The notes beneath the pieces are model-generated. The model saw only the letters and a program-made list of their open reading frames with translations. It searched no databases and was not told the DNA's origin. A DNA stretch of 64,000 nucleotides from JTS-RE37 sp041743425 (GTDB taxonomy: Bacteria > Bacteroidota > Bacteroidia > Flavobacteriales > Flavobacteriaceae), in assembly GCA_041743425.1 (NCBI GenBank), contig JBGTMS010000202.1, positions 18,440 to 82,439 of the forward strand, read 5' to 3'. Shown here piece after piece: positions 8,495 to 17,673 of the stretch. The position numbers and the translations under genes were made by a program. Within the stretch, counting starts at the first letter, position 1, and every line of letters begins with the position of its first letter.

Positions 8495-9469
8495 ATGCTT
8501 CAACTGTCCCATGTATCTTTCGCCTACGACAAAGAGCTGGTCCTGGAGGACATTTCCTTCGAACTGAAGAAGGGCGAACATGTCTCCGTTATCGGTGAAA
8601 GCGGATGTGGTAAAAGCACCCTGTTAAAGATCATTTACGGGTTGCTCGACCTGAATTCAGGGGAGGTGCATTGGGACGCCTTTCGTATTCTGGGTCCTAG
8701 TCATACACTCGTCCCTGGACAGCCTTTCATGAAATATCTTTCTCAGGATTTTGATCTGATGCCCTTCACCTCCGTGCGTGAAAATATAAGCCAGTTCCTC
8801 TCGGTATTTCATCCTGAGGAAATGGAAAGGAGAACGCAGGAACTTCTTGAAATGATTGAATTAAGTGATTATGCGCAGGTGAAGGTTGGCAACCTCAGCG
8901 GAGGCCAGCAGCAAAGAGTTGCTTTGGCGCGTGTATTGGCACAGGAGCCGGAGATTCTACTGTTGGATGAGCCCTTCAGTCACATTGATAACTTTAGCAA
9001 GAACAGTCTTCGGAGAAATCTCTTTGACTACCTCAAGCAAAAAAGTATCACCTGCCTGACCGCTACCCATGATACAAATGATGTTCTTCCCTTTGCAGAC
9101 AGGATTATTGTTTTAAGGGATACCCGAATTATAGCCGACGAATTAACACAGACCCTGTACGAAAAGCCTCAGAATCTCTACATTGCATCCTTGTTTGGGG
9201 AGGCCAATAGAATTCCGGTTAATATTGTTAAGTCTTATGCGGATACCAAAAGGAGGATCATAGTGTATGCCCATGAATTTAAGATTTCCCAGAGTTCCGG
9301 ACTGGAAGTTGAAACCCGGAAGTCATTTTTGATGGGGGGTTATTATCTGGTGGAGGGGATGGCGGAAGACCAAAGGATCTATTTCAATTCTGATAAGGAT
9401 TTAAGCCCCGGAACAAAGGTTTTTTTAAATGTTTCGATTGAAACACTAAACAAAAGAATCAACACCTAA
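8495..9469 (+). CDS. ABC transporter ATP-binding protein, orphan
   Basis: ATPase subunit of an ABC importer-like system; substrate unknown. 324 residues: Walker A GESGCGKST (34-42), Q-loop YLSQDFDLMPF, signature LSGGQQQRVALARVLA, Walker B ILLLDEPFSHID, switch His in TATHDTND. After the roughly 220-residue ATPase domain comes a 100-residue C-terminal extension (INTVKSYA-like strand-rich region around PVNIVKSYADTKRR) resembling the regulatory/TOBE part of sulfate, iron or polyamine importers. No permease or binding protein gene is adjacent, so partners must be elsewhere. It ends 10 bp before arfB. Confidence 0.85.
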   Translation: MLQLSHVSFAYDKELVLEDISFELKKGEHVSVIGESGCGKSTLLKIIYGLLDLNSGEVHWDAFRILGPSHTLVPGQPFMKYLSQDFDLMPFTSVRENISQFLSVFHPEEMERRTQELLEMIELSDYAQVKVGNLSGGQQQRVALARVLAQEPEILLLDEPFSHIDNFSKNSLRRNLFDYLKQKSITCLTATHDTNDVLPFADRIIVLRDTRIIADELTQTLYEKPQNLYIASLFGEANRIPVNIVKSYADTKRRIIVYAHEFKISQSSGLEVETRKSFLMGGYYLVEGMAEDQRIYFNSDKDLSPGTKVFLNVSIETLNKRINT

Positions 9470-9479
9470 GTTCCGCTAC

Positions 9480-9890
9480 TTGAATAAAGATTCTTTACTT
9501 TCGGAAATACAGGTCAAAGGGCTCAGGAGTAGTGGAGCCGGCGGTCAGAACGTAAATAAGGTAGCTTCAAAAATTGAACTCAGTTTCAATGTCCGCGAAT
9601 CACTTGGCCTCACTGGGGAAGAAAAAAACCGAATCCTTGAAAAACTCGCTTCCAGGCTCACACGGGAAGATGTACTCATCCTGCAATCCGATACCACCCG
9701 GAGTCAGCACAAAAATAAGAAGTTAGGAATAGAACGGTTCTTTACCATTTTGGAGAATGCATTAAAGGTGCCCAAAAAAAGGAAGAAGACAAAGCCCGGA
9801 CCCGGAGCCATAAGAAAAAGACTAAAGGCTAAGAAAATAAGCGCGGAGAAAAAGAGCCATCGTCAAAAGCCTGATTTCCCGACAGAATAA
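9480..9890 (+). CDS. arfB: Peptidyl-tRNA hydrolase ArfB (ribosome rescue)
   Basis: Codon-independent release factor that rescues stalled ribosomes. 136 residues. The GGQ catalytic loop is in RSSGAGGQNVNKVASKIEL (about residues 16-34), followed by QSDTTRSQHKNK. The strongly basic C-terminal tail (KKRKKTKPGPGAIRKRLKAK) is the part that inserts into the empty mRNA channel. The start is TTG at 9480; family N-termini begin at this point (M-N-K-x-x-L-L-x-E-I), which supports it. It lies 10 bp after the ABC gene and is probably cotranscribed. Confidence 0.9.
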   Translation: MNKDSLLSEIQVKGLRSSGAGGQNVNKVASKIELSFNVRESLGLTGEEKNRILEKLASRLTREDVLILQSDTTRSQHKNKKLGIERFFTILENALKVPKKRKKTKPGPGAIRKRLKAKKISAEKKSHRQKPDFPTE

Positions 9891-9896
9891 ATGGTC

Positions 9897-10733
9897 TTAT
9901 GCCACCGTATTCACCAGTTCGCCAATGCCGTCGATCGCTATTTGAATGTGATCCCCACTCAGGAGATTGAACCCTGAGGCAGGAACAATACCAGTTCCAG
10001 TAAGCAACAGACTCCCATGGGGAAATGTAGATTCCATATAAAGATAACGAACCAGATCAGTAAATTTCCGCTTGATCTGCGCTATGTCTGTTTTTCCGCT
10101 GAAAACTTCCTTTCCGGAACGATGGATGGAAAGAAAGATATGCGTGGAGAGCGGCAGTGGTTCTTCGGTGAGCAACACACATGGTCCCAGAGAAGTAGAG
10201 CCATCATAACACTTGGCCTGAGGCAGGTAAAGTGGATTTTCACCTTCAATACTTCTGGAACTCATATCGTTGCCAATAGTATATCCTATGATTTTACCGG
10301 TGGAAGTGATGACCAGGGTCAATTCCGGTTCCGGAACGTCCCATGTGGAATCCCTGCGTTTTCTTACCATCCCCGAATGCGGGATGGCCCGGTAACCCAT
10401 GGCTTTGAAAAATAGTTCAGGGCGATCCGCCTCATAAACTCTTGCATAGAAATTATTGCCCCCGGCCTCCCTTGATTCTTCCTCCCTTCCCATCTTACTA
10501 TTATAATAAGTAACCCCACTCGCCCAGATCTCCTGGCTCTTCACCGGCGCCTCGAGCTCATTTTTTAAGAAGGGATCAGGATTCTCAATTTTATGAGCAT
10601 CTTGCAGCTTTTCCCTGGTATTTATGAGCACCTTATCATCATTGATAAATGGATCCCAATCCAACCCACTTAAAAGATAGTAAGAGCCGGATTCCTCAAT
10701 GAGCACTCCGCTTTTTATTTTGAACGCCTTCAT
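9897..10733 (-). CDS. Fumarylacetoacetate hydrolase family protein, possible 2-keto-3-deoxy-sugar-acid dehydratase
   Basis: FAH-fold, divalent-metal-dependent enzyme. 278 residues. Metal and active-site motifs: WASGVTYYNSK, YARVYEADRPELFFK, WDVPEPELTLVI (metal-binding E-x-E), GYTIGNDMSSRSIEGENPL (metal-binding Asp) and YLPQAKCYDGSTSLGP. This pattern matches the branch that includes 2-keto-3-deoxyarabonate dehydratases rather than true fumarylacetoacetases, so a role in sugar-acid catabolism is plausible but unproven. It is the last gene of a minus-strand series starting at fabH; it lies 99 bp after the Gre-like gene and converges with arfB (6 bp apart). Confidence 0.82.
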   Translation of the reverse strand: MKAFKIKSGVLIEESGSYYLLSGLDWDPFINDDKVLINTREKLQDAHKIENPDPFLKNELEAPVKSQEIWASGVTYYNSKMGREEESREAGGNNFYARVYEADRPELFFKAMGYRAIPHSGMVRKRRDSTWDVPEPELTLVITSTGKIIGYTIGNDMSSRSIEGENPLYLPQAKCYDGSTSLGPCVLLTEEPLPLSTHIFLSIHRSGKEVFSGKTDIAQIKRKFTDLVRYLYMESTFPHGSLLLTGTGIVPASGFNLLSGDHIQIAIDGIGELVNTVA

Positions 10734-10832
10734 AGCTTGTTCATTGAGTTGAGGTTTAAGTAGACCCTAATATAGTATTTTGATACAACACCGGGAAAGC
10801 GGAAATTCCCAGTTTCTTAACGACATTTTCCC

Positions 10833-11291
10833 TTAAAAGATCTCAAGGACGGTGATACGATGGTTGTTAAAGATGATCGAATCGCCTTCCGATTTTCCCA
10901 GAAGAAGAATACCTATTGGCGATTGCACAGAGATACAAAAAACAGACCATTCATTTACAACACATTTACCGGCCGGGACGGAAAGGTAGTAATGGTTCAG
11001 GTTTGTTCTCACCACAGTCCCGGGACCCGCGATCCTGGTATCCTTGCACAAAAGCACCTTTTGCAAAACCAGGCTGTTCCTTTCCGCCTCCCTCAGCATC
11101 TCGCCCAATTTCTCCCGTTCAAGCTGGATCATTGCCCTGCCTGTTTCGTGCTTATCCCCGGCACTGCTTCTGGTCTCCGATTCCAAAGAATCCTTGAGAT
11201 CTTTAATTTGTGTGCGGAGTTTTCCCGTTTTATCATCGACATAATTGCGGCAATGTGCGTAAAGTTGTTGCTTAATTTCCGCTGAATTCAT
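10833..11291 (-). CDS. GreA/GreB-like C-terminal domain protein
   Basis: 152 residues. The N-terminal half is a helical hairpin, consistent with the Gre coiled coil (KTGKLRTQIKDLKDSLESE ... MIQLEREKLGEMLREAE). The C-terminal half ends in a Gre-like FKBP-fold signature: VQSPIGILLLGKSEGDSI ... NNHRITVLEIF. True Gre factors carry an acidic pair at the hairpin tip; here the turn contains SSAGDKHETGRAM, so cleavage-factor activity is uncertain. Bacteroidota homologues are often misannotated as 3-oxoacyl-ACP synthase because of their proximity to fab genes. Stop at 10833; 12 bp downstream of the FAD oxidoreductase. Confidence 0.75.
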   Translation of the reverse strand: MNSAEIKQQLYAHCRNYVDDKTGKLRTQIKDLKDSLESETRSSAGDKHETGRAMIQLEREKLGEMLREAERNSLVLQKVLLCKDTRIAGPGTVVRTNLNHYYLSVPAGKCVVNEWSVFCISVQSPIGILLLGKSEGDSIIFNNHRITVLEIF

Positions 11292-11303
11292 GACGATTGC
11301 ATT

Positions 11304-12443
11304 TCAGTTTCTCGATTTGTCGGCAGTAACAAGTTCCGCAAGTTCCCGGCCTATTGAACTTCCAATAGCGATGCCCATGCCCCCTAACCGAACTCCGCAA
11401 TAGACATGCTCAGAGAGTTGTTGAACAATAGGCTCTTTCTTTTCCCCAATTCCCATGATGCCACTCCAATATCGATCTATTTCAACTGATATTTCAGGCA
11501 GGATCACCTCCCGCAATAGTCTTTCAAGCGCTGACTTAATTATTGCGGTCTCGCCGAATTCCATCGTTTCCTCAGTTTTAAAATCGAGGTTTCTACCACC
11601 CCCCAGTAAGATGCGGTCGTCAATATTTCTAAAGTAGTAATACCCTTCCTCTATATGGAAGGTGCCCCGAATCTTAAGCCCCGGCATTGGCTTGGTAATG
11701 AGCACCTGTGCCCGGGCAGGGATTACAGGCTGCTTCACCAGTCCGGCTGTAAATCCATTGGTTGCAAAAAGAAGGGTTCCGGTAAGAAAATCGAAGTGCT
11801 CCGTATTGACTGATACCCCGTCAAAACCTTCTACGTACGTGAGAACCGGGACAGCATTCAAAACGATGATGCCTTTTTTTTGAGCCAGGGCCAGCAGGGA
11901 GGCCATCATAAGGCCTGTATCTATCTGGCTTTCAAAATTATTTGAGATATAGTTTTCCTGAATATGCTGAAATCGGTAGGTGTTAGGCTGAAGGTGAAAG
12001 GCAGGAGCTCCATAAACAGGAGTGAGTAATTCATTAATTTCCGCAAGCTTTTCAAGGCATTTTTCGAACATGCCCACCTGTCCTTTTAAAAAAAGCTCAT
12101 GACCCCCAAGATTTTCGAAGCCAATCCCTTTATCCCCCAGAAGGGTTCGCAAAGCCCGGATTCCGTCCCATCGCTTCCCGACCAATGATATTATCTCCTC
12201 TTCCGAATGATGTTCAAGATCTGAGAGGATCTCCGAAATACTTCCAAAACAGGCAAATCCCGCATTCTTTGTACTTGCACCCTGCGGCAGACTGCCCTTT
12301 TCCAGTATAAGAATCCTGGCCTCAGGAAAAAGTTCTCTGAGTCTTAAGGCGCAATTCAACCCCACAATGCCGCTTCCAACAACTGTAAAGTCGATGTTGG
12401 CAAGCCATGTCTTATATTCCCAATAGCTTACGTTCTTCAGCAT
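11304..12443 (-). CDS. FAD-dependent oxidoreductase (DAO family)
   Basis: 379 residues, D-amino-acid-oxidase/glycine-oxidase fold. Rossmann motif TVVGSGIVGLNCALRL near residue 21 with the acidic end of strand 2 at LILEKGSLPQG, then the FAD-contacting STKNAGFACFGS. The C-terminal half holds ITKPMPGLKIRG, EGYYYFRNIDDRILLGGG and the flavin-pocket motif VYCGVRLGGMGIAIGSSIG. Substrate cannot be read from sequence. It sits between accC (98 bp upstream) and the Gre-like gene (12 bp downstream), apparently in one transcript, but has no obvious link to fatty-acid synthesis. Confidence 0.85.
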   Translation of the reverse strand: MLKNVSYWEYKTWLANIDFTVVGSGIVGLNCALRLRELFPEARILILEKGSLPQGASTKNAGFACFGSISEILSDLEHHSEEEIISLVGKRWDGIRALRTLLGDKGIGFENLGGHELFLKGQVGMFEKCLEKLAEINELLTPVYGAPAFHLQPNTYRFQHIQENYISNNFESQIDTGLMMASLLALAQKKGIIVLNAVPVLTYVEGFDGVSVNTEHFDFLTGTLLFATNGFTAGLVKQPVIPARAQVLITKPMPGLKIRGTFHIEEGYYYFRNIDDRILLGGGRNLDFKTEETMEFGETAIIKSALERLLREVILPEISVEIDRYWSGIMGIGEKKEPIVQQLSEHVYCGVRLGGMGIAIGSSIGRELAELVTADKSRN

Positions 12444-12541
12444 CCTGCGAGGTGTTGGTAGAGGGACATCACCAATCTTGTAAGAGTGGATGCCGCCCGG
12501 CCATTCAAACTGTTATTAGAAGAGATTCTATCCCGGCAGGA

Positions 12542-13894
12542 TCATTCCTGCACTGGCGGATTCATAACAAAATCATTCATAAAAGCGGTCGTGTAATTCC
12601 CGGCCAGATAGTCTGGGTGATCCATTAATTGTCTGTGAAAGGGGATGGTGGTTTTAATTCCTTCAATAACAAATTCATCCAGGGCTCTTTTCATTTTATT
12701 TATCGCTTCCTCCCTGGTTTGGGCGGTCGTGATGAGTTTTGCAATCATGGAATCGTAATTTGGGGGGATGGTGTACCCGCTGTAAACGTGGGTATCCAAC
12801 CTTATCCCATGTCCGCCGGGTGTATGGAGGGTAGTTATTTTTCCGGGAGATGGTCTGAAGCCGTTGAAGGGATCTTCCGCATTGATACGGCATTCGATAG
12901 AATGCAATTTAGGGAAGTAATTCTTTCCTGAGATAGGAACGCCACCTGCCACTAATATTTGTTCCCTGATGAGATCATAGTCGATCACCTGTTCCGTAAT
13001 GGGATGCTCTACCTGGATTCTGGTATTCATCTCCATAAAATAGAAGTTCCTGTGCTTGTCCACAAGAAATTCTACAGTTCCCGCTCCTTCATATTTTATA
13101 AACTCTGCAGCCTTAACAGCGGCCAGCCCCATACTATCTCTGAGTTTGTCAGTCATAAATGGAGACGGGGTTTCTTCGGTGAGTTTCTGATGTCGTCGCT
13201 GAATGGAGCAATCCCTTTCTGAAAGATGGCAGGCCTTTCCATATTGATCTCCCACAATCTGTATTTCTATATGACGTGGCTCTTCTATCAGTTTTTCCAT
13301 GTACATGGCACCATTCCCAAAGGCGGCCTGAGCTTCTTTTACCGCGCTCTCAAAAAGATCCTCCATCTCCTCCTCCTTGCGGACAGCCCGCATGCCTTTT
13401 CCGCCTCCACCGGCTGTGGCCTTTATCATTACCGGATAGCCCATTTTCTTAGCCACCTTTTTAGCATCGCCCATGTCCTTGAGCAAACCATCAGAGCCAG
13501 GGATGGTAGGTACTCCTGCCTTCTTCATAGTTTCCTTGGCAGTGGCTTTATCACCCATCCGGTCAATCTGATCTCCCGATGCGCCAATAAACTTGATTTC
13601 ATGTTCCGCACAGATTCTCGAAAATTTGGAATTTTCCGATAGAAAACCATATCCGGGATGAATGGCATCTGCATTGGTAATCTCTGCAGCAGCTATGATA
13701 TTTGGAATTTTGAGATAGGATTCACTGCTCGGGGGCGGGCCTATGCAAACCGCCTCGTCTGCAAAACGAACATGGAGACTTTCCTCATCGGCTTTTGAGT
13801 AGACTGCTACTGTTTTAATGCCCATTTCCTTACAGGTCCGGATAATGCGAAGCGCTATCTCCCCTCTGTTTGCGATAAGTATTTTTTTAAACAT
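12542..13894 (-). CDS. accC: Acetyl-CoA carboxylase, biotin carboxylase subunit
   Basis: ATP-dependent carboxylation of the biotin on AccB, first committed step of fatty-acid synthesis. 450 residues, full length. N-terminal FKKILIANRGEIALRIIRTC, glycine-rich ATP loop KATAGGGGKGMRAVR, PRHIEIQIVGDQYG, SERDCSIQRRHQKL, and the catalytic region FYFMEMNTRIQVEHPITE. Followed downstream by a nonfatty-acid oxidoreductase gene; preceded by accB 91 bp upstream in the same direction. Confidence 0.97.
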   Translation of the reverse strand: MFKKILIANRGEIALRIIRTCKEMGIKTVAVYSKADEESLHVRFADEAVCIGPPPSSESYLKIPNIIAAAEITNADAIHPGYGFLSENSKFSRICAEHEIKFIGASGDQIDRMGDKATAKETMKKAGVPTIPGSDGLLKDMGDAKKVAKKMGYPVMIKATAGGGGKGMRAVRKEEEMEDLFESAVKEAQAAFGNGAMYMEKLIEEPRHIEIQIVGDQYGKACHLSERDCSIQRRHQKLTEETPSPFMTDKLRDSMGLAAVKAAEFIKYEGAGTVEFLVDKHRNFYFMEMNTRIQVEHPITEQVIDYDLIREQILVAGGVPISGKNYFPKLHSIECRINAEDPFNGFRPSPGKITTLHTPGGHGIRLDTHVYSGYTIPPNYDSMIAKLITTAQTREEAINKMKRALDEFVIEGIKTTIPFHRQLMDHPDYLAGNYTTAFMNDFVMNPPVQE

Positions 13895-13985
13895 AACTAT
13901 CGATTTCTACCGGTGGATACTATATAGGAAACGTCATGTTGCACTGCAGGATAAATCAACCTCCTATGCCCTGCCGCTCACATTA

Positions 13986-14480
13986 CTAGGATGGATCTAT
14001 CAGAAACAAGGGTTGGTCAAATTCCACAGGGGAGGAATCTTCTACCAGAATTTTTATAACTTTCCCAGAAACCTCGGACTCAATATCGTTAAATAGCTTC
14101 ATTGCTTCAATGACACAAAGCACTTCGCCCTTTGAAATGGTGTCCCCTACATCGACAAAGGGAGGTTTATCAGGCGAGGATTTCCTGTAAAAAGTTCCGA
14201 TAATAGGAGACTTGATTGTGATAAATTTAGGATTCTCACCTGTTTCAGTTCTTGACGGAGCACTGTCTGAAACGACCGGAGCATTTGACGGCGGTAGATG
14301 CTGAGCGCTTGAGATCGAAGGATACATTGGCATTGACTGTGGATAGGAGCCCGGTTCCGGCGAATATCCCGCAGCACCTGTCCGTATCGTTATCTTAATA
14401 TCATCCGTTTCCAGTTTCACCTCACTAGCTCCTGATTTGGCCACAAACTTTATTAAGTTTTGAATCTCTTTAATATCCAT
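13986..14480 (-). CDS. accB: Biotin carboxyl carrier protein
   Basis: Carries biotin between the carboxylase and carboxyltransferase subunits of acetyl-CoA carboxylase. 164 residues: N-terminal helix MDIKEIQNLIKFVAKSGASE, a flexible Pro/Ser/Ala-rich linker (about 38-85) and a C-terminal biotinyl domain. The biotinylated lysine is K128 in VIEAMKLFNDIE; the N-terminal half of the domain begins ITIKSPIIGTFYRKSSP. Order fabH-accB-accC is conserved in Bacteroidota. Confidence 0.96.
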   Translation of the reverse strand: MDIKEIQNLIKFVAKSGASEVKLETDDIKITIRTGAAGYSPEPGSYPQSMPMYPSISSAQHLPPSNAPVVSDSAPSRTETGENPKFITIKSPIIGTFYRKSSPDKPPFVDVGDTISKGEVLCVIEAMKLFNDIESEVSGKVIKILVEDSSPVEFDQPLFLIDPS

Positions 14481-14513
14481 GATCCTTTGTTTTGTTACGT
14501 TGAACGATTCCTG

Positions 14514-15509
14514 TTAAGAATTATATGCCCATTTTAAATAGATGGCCCCCCAGGTAAAACCTCCGCCAAAAGCGGCAAATACCAGATTATCCCCTTTTTT
14601 AAGCTGATTCTCGTAGTCAGCCAGCAGCAGAGGCAGCGTAGCAGAAGTTGTATTGCCGTACTTCTGTATGTTGATCATTACCTTTTCCTCAGCCACACCC
14701 ATTCTCTGAGCGGTGGCGTCTATGATACGTTTATTAGCCTGATGAGGTACCAGCCAGTGAACGTCATCATGGGATAAACCATTCCTTTCCATTATAAGGG
14801 CTGCCACTTCTGCCATGTTGGAAACGGCAAACTTAAAAACAGACTTGCCGTCCTGATAGACATAATGTTGTTTATTTCGTACCGTTTCTTCTGAAGCCGG
14901 TAATAGCGACCCTCCCGCCTCAATCTTTAAGAACGGTCTACCTGTGCCATCCGACCTGAGATATTCATCCTGCAATCCGAGGCCTTCTGTATTGGGTTCG
15001 AAAAGTACAGCCCCTGCCCCGTCACCAAAAATAATACAGGTGGTACGGTCTGTGTAATCCAGAATGGATGACATTTTGTCTGCACCTATCAAAAGAACCT
15101 TTTTATAGCGCCCGGAAGCTATATAGCCCGCGGCAGTTGACATCCCGAATAAAAAATTAGAACAGGCCGCCTGCATATCAAAAGCAAACGCATTGGTCGC
15201 CCCGATTTCAGTCGCGACAAAAACTGCCGTCGATGCAACAGGTAAATCAGGCGTGGCCGTCCCCAGAATAACAAGGTCAATTGTAGCGGGGTCCAGATCC
15301 TTCTTCTTAATGAGATCTTCTGCAGCTTTTATGGCCAGGAAGGAAGTGCCCTTATCCTTATCCTTGAGTATTCTTCTTTCTTTGATTCCGGTTCTGCTTG
15401 TAATCCATTCGTCATTGGTATCTACCATGGATTCCAACATATGGTTGGTTAGTCTGAAATCAGGAACATAAGCCCCCACAGCAGTTATAGCTGCCAAAAG
15501 TTTGTTCAT
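14514..15509 (-). CDS. fabH: Beta-ketoacyl-ACP synthase III
   Basis: Condenses acyl-CoA with malonyl-ACP to start fatty-acid chains. 331 residues with the catalytic triad visible: Cys116 in DMQAACSNFLFG, His in VPHQANKRIIDA, Asn in KYGNTTSATLPL. C-terminal FAAFGGGFTWGAIYLKW is the usual end. Reads into accB (33 bp gap). Separated from rpmF by a terminator, so it should have a promoter of its own in the AT-rich 15510-15720 segment, where I see no full-consensus box. Confidence 0.96.
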   Translation of the reverse strand: MNKLLAAITAVGAYVPDFRLTNHMLESMVDTNDEWITSRTGIKERRILKDKDKGTSFLAIKAAEDLIKKKDLDPATIDLVILGTATPDLPVASTAVFVATEIGATNAFAFDMQAACSNFLFGMSTAAGYIASGRYKKVLLIGADKMSSILDYTDRTTCIIFGDGAGAVLFEPNTEGLGLQDEYLRSDGTGRPFLKIEAGGSLLPASEETVRNKQHYVYQDGKSVFKFAVSNMAEVAALIMERNGLSHDDVHWLVPHQANKRIIDATAQRMGVAEEKVMINIQKYGNTTSATLPLLLADYENQLKKGDNLVFAAFGGGFTWGAIYLKWAYNS

Positions 15510-15721
15510 CCTAAAATGGGTTTTTATCAGGAAAACTGAAGAAATGTACCAAAACTGGTGAAAAGTAGTGATTTTTTGCGACTTTTTGCCTCAAATACGA
15601 GTTTTTGGGAAGCAAAATATAAAAAGTCAAAAAATATTTCAAATAAAAAAATGCGTTGAGAACTTGCTTGTGATTAGGCTTGCGATCATGCAGCAAAAAA
15701 TGATTACGCCATTATGGCGAG

Positions 15722-15749
15722 AAAAAAATCCCTATCTTAAGAATAGGGA
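15722..15749 (-). terminator. Rho-independent terminator after rpmF
   Basis: On the minus strand TCCCTAT, loop, ATAGGGA and then a seven-T run (plus-strand A-run at 15722-15728). It lies 26 bp after the rpmF stop and separates yceD-rpmF from fabH-accB-accC. Confidence 0.8.
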
Positions 15750-15774
15750 GTTAGTATAACTACGGCCCGGGTAA

Positions 15775-15972
15775 TTAGGCCGTTGCCTCTTCCGCTTTGT
15801 CAATAAGCACCTGACCTCGATAATATAATTTTCCTTCATGCCAGTGCGCTCTGTGATATAAATGCATTTCGCCGGTAGTGGGATCTTTAGCCAGTGTAGG
15901 AGCTACAGCCTTGTAATGAGTCCTTCTCTTATCCCTTCTTGTTTTGGATACTTTTCTCTTTGGATGTGCCAT
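15775..15972 (-). CDS. rpmF: Ribosomal protein bL32
   Basis: 65-residue large-subunit protein. N-terminal MAHPKRKVSKTRRDKRRTHY is diagnostic; C-terminal HWHEGKLYYRGQVL also fits. It has no cysteines, so it is the zinc-independent form. The stop of yceD is 9 bp upstream of its start, the classic yceD-rpmF pair. Confidence 0.97.
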   Translation of the reverse strand: MAHPKRKVSKTRRDKRRTHYKAVAPTLAKDPTTGEMHLYHRAHWHEGKLYYRGQVLIDKAEEATA

Positions 15973-15981
15973 TTTTGCAAC

Positions 15982-16515
15982 TTATTTATCCGTTAATAAA
16001 TCTTTTAATGCATCCCATCTGGGATCTGTTTTCTCTTTATTTATGACAGATTCTCCTGGTTTCAGCTCCTCGAGCCTGTCTAATATTTCTGATTTGAGCG
16101 TGCCGTCCGCAACCCCGGGATGCACATGCTTTTGGGGTACTGCCAACACAAGCATTTCATAAATGTACTGCGCTATATTGATCTGATTTTCCCCATGAGG
16201 AATGATCAGAATCTCATCGTCTTCATTATTGTATGAATCTCCAAACTTTACCAGGATCTCAAGCAGGGCTTTGATGGGTTGATCGTATGGTTCACCTGTA
16301 AGATCACAATCCACATTGACCACCCCTTTCGCCTTCAGCTTCAATTCCATCATAGTGGACAATTTATTTAACGATAGCTGTATAATAATTCGTGCCCCGT
16401 TAAATTCCTGATAATCGAAGGATTCAAAGAACTTATTCTCAATCAAAAACTTAAATTCGTGTTTCCCTTCCTTTAGTCCGGAGAAAGGAATAACGTATTC
16501 CTTATGCATCGTCAT
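15982..16515 (-). CDS. YceD family protein (DUF177)
   Basis: YceD-family protein, linked genetically to 23S rRNA/50S accumulation in plants and bacteria. Motifs: KGVVNVDCDLTGEPYDQPI (normally a C-x2-C zinc-like region; here the first Cys pair is reduced to a single Cys), ILIIPHGENQINIAQYIYE and the C-terminal TDPRWDALKDLL, which is the family signature. The open frame starts with GTG at 16524; I prefer ATG 16515 (or 16509, giving MHKEYVIPF) because the -7 box ends at 16539 and homologues begin near the VIPF strand. Confidence 0.88.
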   Translation of the reverse strand: MTMHKEYVIPFSGLKEGKHEFKFLIENKFFESFDYQEFNGARIIIQLSLNKLSTMMELKLKAKGVVNVDCDLTGEPYDQPIKALLEILVKFGDSYNNEDDEILIIPHGENQINIAQYIYEMLVLAVPQKHVHPGVADGTLKSEILDRLEELKPGESVINKEKTDPRWDALKDLLTDK

Positions 16516-16538
16516 CTGGTACACTTGATTAAGGGGTG

Positions 16539-16568
16539 CAAAGATAATTTATTTTTATACAATCCCAA
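16539..16568 (-). promoter_or_regulatory. Promoter of yceD-rpmF
   Basis: Minus-strand -7 box TATCTTTG (plus CAAAGATA at 16539-16546) and -33 TTG (plus CAA at 16566-16568) with exactly 19 bp between: full match to the flavobacterial consensus. The start codon follows about 24 bp downstream. Confidence 0.7.
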
Positions 16569-16617
16569 TGATATCAGCAAGAAATTTAGGAGTATGGCCC
16601 GGGAAATGCAGGACCAT

Positions 16618-17664
16618 TTATCTTCCCAATTTATGCTTTTTAAGAACATTCCCGGTAAGCCGCTTATATTCCCTTCTATTATTAAATATTTTGATTGCCA
16701 TATAGACCGCCTCCTTAAATGATCCCGCGTCGGCGATTCCCTTTCCGGCAATTTCATATGCTGTGCCATGATCAGGAGAAGTTCGGACCGCGGGAAGTCC
16801 CGCTGTAAAATTTACACCATTCCCGAAAGAAAGTGTCTTAAACGGAATTAATCCCTGGTCATGGTATGCCGCCAGAACTGCATCAAATCGTTTATAAGTG
16901 TCCGATCCAAAAAAACTATCAGCTGGATAAGGCCCATAAATAAGCAGGCCTGAGGCTGCCAATTCCCGGATAGCAGGGATCAGAACTTCATCATCTTCCC
17001 TTCCTATGACGCCATTATCACCGCTGTGTGGATTAATGCCCAGCAATGCAATTCTTGGCTTTTGGATGCCAAAATCCATTTTGAGGGACTTTTCAATAAT
17101 TTGCACCTTCTTTCGAATGAGTTGGGGGGTGATCGCAGCGGCCACATCCTTTACCGCCACATGATCTGTAAGGAGACCGACTTTAAGCCCCTCGGAAATC
17201 ATAAACATCAGACTTTCACCGCCAAGTGCCTGTGCGAGGTAATCCGTATGCCCGGGGAAGTTGAAGGTATCACTCTGTATATTTTTTTTGTTGATCGGCG
17301 CCGTTACAAGGACGTCAATTTCCATATTTTTTAAAGCAGCGACTGCTGCTTTGAGGGATTGTATGGCGAGGTCCCCGGCTTCTGCTGTCGCTTTACCGTA
17401 GGCTAATTCGGTGGTGTCTTTCCAGACGTTAACCACATTGATCTTACCATCCAGAATTCCGGTGGCCTGCTGTATCCCATGATAGGCAATATCAAGCCCC
17501 AATGCGGCCTTTTGTTGGGAAATCGTTTTATTGGAGGCAAAGATGACCGGGGTACAGAATTCCAGCATCCGTGAATCCTCGAACGTTTTCAGAACCACTT
17601 CACAACCTATTCCATTCAGGTCTCCTATGGAAATTCCCAGTTTAATAATTTCCTCTTCCTCCAT
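16618..17664 (-). CDS. pdxA: 4-hydroxythreonine-4-phosphate dehydrogenase
   Basis: NAD-dependent oxidation in the DXP-dependent pyridoxal phosphate pathway. 348 residues. KLGISIGDLNGIGCEVVLK at the start, TAPINKKNIQ, metal-ligand FPGHTDYLAQ, second metal ligand region LLTDHVAVKDV, LGINPHSGDNGVIGREDD, and the third metal ligand in AAYHDQGLIPFK, then TSPDHGTAYEIAGKG. All expected metal ligands are present. Divergent from ribE with overlapping promoter regions. Confidence 0.95.
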   Translation of the reverse strand: MEEEEIIKLGISIGDLNGIGCEVVLKTFEDSRMLEFCTPVIFASNKTISQQKAALGLDIAYHGIQQATGILDGKINVVNVWKDTTELAYGKATAEAGDLAIQSLKAAVAALKNMEIDVLVTAPINKKNIQSDTFNFPGHTDYLAQALGGESLMFMISEGLKVGLLTDHVAVKDVAAAITPQLIRKKVQIIEKSLKMDFGIQKPRIALLGINPHSGDNGVIGREDDEVLIPAIRELAASGLLIYGPYPADSFFGSDTYKRFDAVLAAYHDQGLIPFKTLSFGNGVNFTAGLPAVRTSPDHGTAYEIAGKGIADAGSFKEAVYMAIKIFNNRREYKRLTGNVLKKHKLGR

Positions 17665-17673
17665 TATATCTGT

